Assembly: GCA_910578115.1 (NCBI GenBank)
Contig: CAJTPO010000007.1
Location: 1 to 64,000, forward strand
Direction: 5' to 3'
Length of the DNA stretch: 64,000 nucleotides
Source: an uncultured Lachnospiraceae bacterium
Lineage (GTDB): Bacteria; Bacillota; Clostridia; Lachnospirales; Lachnospiraceae
The notes beneath the pieces were generated by a model. The model ran no database searches, was not told the origin of the DNA, and saw only the letters and a list, made by a program, of their open reading frames with translations. Positions within the stretch are counted from its first letter, which is position 1. Every line of letters starts with the position of its first letter. A program made the translations under genes and the position numbers. Positions 60,103 through 64,000 of the stretch are shown one piece after another.

Positions 60103-62865
60103 ATGTATGAGGTGAAGACGGCGGCGGAAGTACTCCGTATGCTTGGGACGGACAAGGACAAAGGCCTTTGGCCCAAAGATGTGATGGAGCGCAGGGCAAA
60201 ATACGGGCCAAACCGGTTGAAGGACCAGGAGCAGAAGAGTCTGGGACAGATGATTCTGGAACAGCTGAACGATCCATTGATCTTGATCCTGGTGGTGGCA
60301 ATGGCGGTTTCTCTTATGCTTCATGAGTTGGGAGATGCCATTATCATTGTTACCGTGGTAGTCTTAAATGCAACGGTAGGCATCATTCAGGAGGGGAAAG
60401 CCGGAAAGGCGGTGGAAGCGCTAAAGAAGATTTCTTCACCGCAGGCCGTTGTCCTGCGGGAAGGAGAACGCATAAAGATCTCTGCGGAAGATCTTGTCCA
60501 GGGTGATATTGTGTTTCTTGAGGCCGGGAATATGGTTCCGGCGGACTTAAGACTGCTTGAAACAAACGGGATTTGCGTGGAAGAGTCTACCCTAACGGGA
60601 GAGTCTGTTCCGGTGGAAAAAGATGCGGACCATGTGGTGGAGGTTTCGGGGGACAACAGCTGTATGAATATGGCATATATGTCCACTTACGTGACGAAAG
60701 GCCGTGGTCGTGGTGTGGTGACTGCCACGGGAATGGACACCAGGATCGGACATATTGCGGATATGCTGCACGAGGGGAAGGAGAAATTAACACCACTGCA
60801 GGTTAAGCTGGGAGAGCTTGGAAAAGTACTCAGTGCATTGGCTGTGGGAATCTGTGTCTTCCTGTTCGTAGTGGCTGTTTTACAGAAGCGGGATGTGGGA
60901 GAGATGCTTCTGACTTCCGTATCGCTTACGGTGGCTGCCGTTCCGGAAGGGCTGCCGGCCATCGTGACTATTGTGCTGGCATTGAGTGTATCGCGGATGG
61001 TGCGGGCCAAAACAATCGTGCGGAAGCTGTCTTCGGTTGAGACTCTGGGCGCTGTGGAGGTTGTTTGTTCCGATAAAACAGGTACGCTGACACAGAATAA
61101 GATGACGGTGACGGAATGTTATCTGGAAGGGAAGATGACAGGTAGAGAGCGATTTGCGGATCTGTTTGGGACATGGAATAAGGGACAGGCGCCGGACAAT
61201 GCACACCGCCATTTCCTTCTGGGCAGCATCCTTTGTAATGACGGAATCCTGAGCGGAGAGGAAAAAATCGGGGATCCGACCGAGCTTGCGCTGCTGTACA
61301 TGGCGCGGGACTGCGGGGTGGAAATAGAGGAACTGCGGGCATGTTTTCCCAGGATCAGAGAGAAAGGATTTGATTCGGAACGTAAGATGATGACTACGGT
61401 ACACCGAGACGGGCAGGGGTATATTTCTTATTCAAAGGGAGCTGCTGAGAGGATCCTGGATGGATGCGATCGTATCTACGCACAGGGCAGGGTCACTGTG
61501 ATGACGCAGGGGGACAGGAACGCGGTCGCCAAGGTACAGGGCAGTCTGATGAAAGAAGGAAGACGGGTAATGGCGCTGTCTATGACGGAGGATGAAGGCA
61601 TGGAGGAGAAGAACATGATCTTCCTGGGACTTCTCAGTATGCAGGACCCGGTACGTCCGGAAGCGGTCCGTGCGGTGGCTGACTTTGAGCAGGCCGGTGT
61701 ATCCACGGTGATGATAACGGGGGACCATCCGGACACGGCCTTTTCCATCGCCAGGGAGCTGGGGATTGCGGACAATCCGAAGCAGTGTATTACGGGCAGG
61801 GAACTGGATCATCTGAAAGAACACAGCTTTTTGCAGCGCCTGCAGGAACTCAGGGTCTTTGCCAGAGTGACGCCGGAGCATAAGGTGCGGATCGTGGAGG
61901 GATATCGAACGTTGGGAAAGACGGTGGCCATGACCGGAGACGGTGTGAACGATGCACCGTCTCTGCAGGCGGCGGATATCGGTATTGCCATGGGCATGAA
62001 TGGTACGGATGTGGCCCGCGGGGCGGCGGATTTTGTGTTGATGGATGACAATTTCGCCACCATACATACGGCTATCAAGGAGGGGAGAGGTATTTATGAA
62101 AATATCAGGAAGTCCGTGTTGTTTCTGCTGTCCTCCAATCTGGGAGAGATCATTACGATGCTGATCACCATCGTGGCCGGCCTGCCCAGTCCGTTGAAAG
62201 CCAGCTTTATCCTGTGGATCAATCTGATTACGGATTCTCTGCCGGCATTGGCGTTGGGGGTAGATGACAATGAAAGTGAACGTCTGATGATGGAACGTCC
62301 CCGTAAAAAGGAAGACTCGCTGTTTGCAAAGGGTGGTCTGCTGTGCGTGATCTGTTACGGACTTGTGATCGGCGGCGTCAGTCTGGCAGCCTTTTTAAAG
62401 GTGCCTTATGACCGGATTGTGGCGGAGGGACTGCCGGTAACTTTACGCAATGTTGTGGAAGGACTACAGATATCGGCAGTCCTTGCCAAGGCCCAGACAC
62501 ATGCCTTTACGGTTCTGGGGATCAGCCAGCTGTTTCATGCCATCGGCATGCGAGATGTGAACCGCTCTGTCTTTAAGATGAATCACAGGAACAATCCTTA
62601 TATGATCGGTGCTTTTGTGGTCGGGATTGCCCTGCAGGTGGCGGTGACGGAGATTCCGCCCCTGATTATGCTGTTTGGTTCCGTGCGTCTTGGACTGACG
62701 GAGTGGGGGCAGTTGATTGCGCTTTCGGCTACGCCGCTGATCGTGCATGAGCTGCTGGTGGCGATCGGATATGGAGCCAGGTATAAGGAGCAGGAGGAGA
62801 CCAGGGCAGCAGGAGCGGTCACAGCAGGGCCAGCAATGCCAGGAGGAGTAGAAACAGGCCGCTGA
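60103..62865 (+). CDS. Cation-translocating P-type ATPase, calcium (type IIA)
   Basis: A 920-residue P-ATPase started at 60103 behind GGAGGG. Order: N-terminal cation-ATPase domain, LTGESVPV actuator loop, helix 4 with VAAVPEGLPAIV, phosphorylation motif CSDKTGTLTQNK (Asp324), nucleotide-binding domain with KGAAERIL, hinge TGDGVNDAPSLQAADIG, and C-terminal helices with NLITDSLPALALG. The PEGL and helix-6 Asn/Asp pattern fits calcium (SERCA/PMCA-like) pumps. It exports calcium or a similar divalent ion using ATP. Its last 47 bases overlap the end of the convergent ytaF gene. Confidence 0.95.
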   Translation: MYEVKTAAEVLRMLGTDKDKGLWPKDVMERRAKYGPNRLKDQEQKSLGQMILEQLNDPLILILVVAMAVSLMLHELGDAIIIVTVVVLNATVGIIQEGKAGKAVEALKKISSPQAVVLREGERIKISAEDLVQGDIVFLEAGNMVPADLRLLETNGICVEESTLTGESVPVEKDADHVVEVSGDNSCMNMAYMSTYVTKGRGRGVVTATGMDTRIGHIADMLHEGKEKLTPLQVKLGELGKVLSALAVGICVFLFVVAVLQKRDVGEMLLTSVSLTVAAVPEGLPAIVTIVLALSVSRMVRAKTIVRKLSSVETLGAVEVVCSDKTGTLTQNKMTVTECYLEGKMTGRERFADLFGTWNKGQAPDNAHRHFLLGSILCNDGILSGEEKIGDPTELALLYMARDCGVEIEELRACFPRIREKGFDSERKMMTTVHRDGQGYISYSKGAAERILDGCDRIYAQGRVTVMTQGDRNAVAKVQGSLMKEGRRVMALSMTEDEGMEEKNMIFLGLLSMQDPVRPEAVRAVADFEQAGVSTVMITGDHPDTAFSIARELGIADNPKQCITGRELDHLKEHSFLQRLQELRVFARVTPEHKVRIVEGYRTLGKTVAMTGDGVNDAPSLQAADIGIAMGMNGTDVARGAADFVLMDDNFATIHTAIKEGRGIYENIRKSVLFLLSSNLGEIITMLITIVAGLPSPLKASFILWINLITDSLPALALGVDDNESERLMMERPRKKEDSLFAKGGLLCVICYGLVIGGVSLAAFLKVPYDRIVAEGLPVTLRNVVEGLQISAVLAKAQTHAFTVLGISQLFHAIGMRDVNRSVFKMNHRNNPYMIGAFVVGIALQVAVTEIPPLIMLFGSVRLGLTEWGQLIALSATPLIVHELLVAIGYGARYKEQEETRAAGAVTAGPAMPGGVETGR

Positions 62866-63454
62866 GCCAGGAAAGATCGACACGGAGTACGGAAGAGACC
62901 AGATGGCCGAAACCGTATCCGGCGCCAAAAAGAAGCAGGTTAAAAAGGGCGGCCAGCAGGAAAAGGGGAAGCATCGGCAGCCGTGTTGCGGTAAAGGCCA
63001 TTCCGGCGAGAACGCTGTCCAGAGACAGCGCCAGGGACAGGAGGAGAGCCTCCCTGGCGCTTAGTATCTGTAAATCGTCCTGATTGGCATCTTCCGGAGA
63101 GAGATAGACGGTAAAGATGATATTAAGCTGTTTGATCTTCCAGCCCCAGTTTCTGGTGAGACTGGGGTATTTGCGTGTGAGGAAACGGAGCAGGCTTTCC
63201 GTCAGCTTGCTGAAGCTTAAGAGTAATAACAGAGTAAACGAAAGAAAAGGCAGTATTGCCTGGGGAAGAAGGAAATAGAGAAAGGAGCCGATGCGGTTGG
63301 CGGCGGTAATAAAAAAGGCGGGTACAAAAATAAGGATCAGGCAGGACGCAGGGCGCAGTTTAACACGCTGCGTACCGTAAGTAAGGCCGGCGGTCAGAGA
63401 GTCAACGGATACGGCGGTCAGGAAGAGCAACAGGGCGGGAAGTGTGGCGGACAT
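62819..63454 (-). CDS. ytaF: Sporulation membrane protein YtaF (MntP-like)
   Basis: A 211-residue membrane protein with six hydrophobic segments, started at 63454 (MSATLPALLLFLTAVSVDSLTAGLTYG). Each half repeats a VDSLTAG/LDSVLAGMAF motif with an Asp in a helix, characteristic of the MntP/YtaF family. YtaF is linked to sporulation in Bacillus, supporting a spore-forming host. The longer frame to 63598 lacks a plausible start signal. Convergent overlap with the P-type ATPase gene. Confidence 0.9.
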   Translation of the reverse strand: MSATLPALLLFLTAVSVDSLTAGLTYGTQRVKLRPASCLILIFVPAFFITAANRIGSFLYFLLPQAILPFLSFTLLLLLSFSKLTESLLRFLTRKYPSLTRNWGWKIKQLNIIFTVYLSPEDANQDDLQILSAREALLLSLALSLDSVLAGMAFTATRLPMLPLFLLAALFNLLLFGAGYGFGHLVSSVLRVDLSWLSGLFLLLLALLALL

Positions 63455-63587
63455 GGCGGGGAATACCTCAATCTCAGTTACTATTATTCTATCGGATGAT
63501 GCAGAAAATGTTACAGCGACGGACGCGCCTGTCTGCGTATCGCGTGAGAATATGTAAATTTGGTCTGAAGAATATGGTTCCTGCTTG

Positions 63588-63616
63588 TTTACGGTCATCC
63601 GAAAAAATGTTATGAT
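63588..63616 (+). promoter_or_regulatory. Candidate promoter of the MBL-fold hydrolase
   Basis: TTTACG (63588-63593), 17-base spacer, TATGAT (63611-63616), 20 bases before the ATG at 63636. Confidence 0.5.
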
Positions 63617-63635
63617 GAATTAAGGAGGGTTGCGT

Positions 63636-64000
63636 ATGGAACTTATGTTTATTGGGGCCGACCATGAGGTGACGGGAAGTTGTCATTATCTGCGAGTCGG
63701 GGAGAAGAATATTTTAGTTGACTATGGTATGGAGCAGGGGGTCAATGTCTTTGAGAATTGTGAGCTGCCGGTGGATCCGGCGCTGATCGACCATGTGTTT
63801 CTGACACATGCACATATCGATCACTCCGGACTTTTACCGCTGCTGTATGCCAGGGGATTCCGAGGCAGTATCTATGCCACGGTGGCGACCTGCGATCTGT
63901 GCAGCATCATGCTTCGCGACTGCGCACATATTCAGATGCAGGAGGCAGAGTGGAAGAACCGCAAGGCACAGCGAAGCGCGGGAACGGTGGTAGAACCGCT
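63636..64000 (+). CDS. MBL-fold metallo-hydrolase, beta-CASP ribonuclease-like (partial, cut by window edge)
   Basis: The first 121 residues of a metallo-beta-lactamase fold protein, open at the right edge. AAGGAGGGTTGC precedes the ATG. MELMFIGADHEVTGSCHYLRVG and FLTHAHIDHSGLLPLLYARGF give the N-terminal strand and the HxHxDH zinc motif; VDYGMEQG supplies the second Asp. The pattern GADxEVTGSCHYL is typical of the archaeal-type CPSF/beta-CASP RNA hydrolases found in Clostridia. The RNase-specific C-terminal part lies outside the window, so the assignment is provisional. Confidence 0.85.
   Translation, partial: MELMFIGADHEVTGSCHYLRVGEKNILVDYGMEQGVNVFENCELPVDPALIDHVFLTHAHIDHSGLLPLLYARGFRGSIYATVATCDLCSIMLRDCAHIQMQEAEWKNRKAQRSAGTVVEP

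Noticed and set aside
1..64000. CRISPR arrays, insertion sequences, phage genes and rRNA
   Set aside because: No regularly spaced direct repeats, transposase, integrase, phage structural genes or rRNA segments were seen anywhere in the window.

Overview
The window looks like a chromosomal segment of an anaerobic, spore-forming Gram-positive bacterium of the Clostridia, most likely a Lachnospiraceae-type gut organism. This is inferred from the gene families (YesM/YesN-type two-component systems, ECF thiamine transporter ThiT, sporulation protein YtaF, PheB-type ACT protein upstream of homoserine dehydrogenase), from strong AGGAGG-type ribosome binding sites, from consensus sigma-A promoters and from intermediate base composition. 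No species can be named from sequence alone.

Left part (1-8600): a carbohydrate uptake locus. A membrane sensor kinase and an AraC-type response regulator are followed by a solute-binding lipoprotein, two ABC permeases, a sugar isomerase/epimerase-like TIM barrel and a TauE/SafE-type exporter. No ATPase subunit is present, so a shared one must be used. After two convergent stretches (an Asp-rich protein of unknown function, a 1090-residue transglutaminase-domain surface protein and a Cu/Zn superoxide dismutase), a second kinase/regulator pair (13722-17085, minus) is divergent from a second ABC transporter with an MFS (OPA-like) carrier and a PHP phosphoesterase (17373-23181). This could be a phosphorylated-polyol or glycerophosphodiester scavenging locus, but that is inference.

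Middle part (23300-42400): mixed metabolism. It holds a TPP riboswitch with thiT, a PurF-like protein whose catalytic Cys2 is replaced by Gly, an SDR, a TIM-barrel protein, and a single-ORF fusion of a response-regulator receiver domain to a RelQ-like small alarmone synthetase (30401-31477), which I consider the most interesting gene. They are followed by an apparently leaderless holA, a polysaccharide deacetylase, thrH, a toxin/antitoxin hybrid remnant, an ApbE-like flavin transferase, an NhaC-type antiporter and a GH3/GH29 glycosidase pair. Palindrome-rich intergenic repeats occur near thiT, thrH and lysC.

Right part (42400-64000): a promoter with two LexA boxes before an unrecognised short ORF and a DUF1653 protein, a cN-I type 5'-nucleotidase, an SfsA-MutY fusion, a glycosyltransferase, a PAP2 protein, a lipid kinase, glyA, the aspartate-pathway genes pheB-like/hom/lysC, an alpha/beta hydrolase, a gene-poor stretch with a consensus promoter and a possible small RNA or 41-residue protein, an acidic membrane-anchored GH3 enzyme, tRNA-Gly(GCC), a YgiT-type zinc-finger protein, greA, a calcium-type P-ATPase, ytaF and the start of a metallo-beta-lactamase/beta-CASP-like hydrolase cut by the window edge. 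lysC, hom and thrH together would supply much of a threonine branch.
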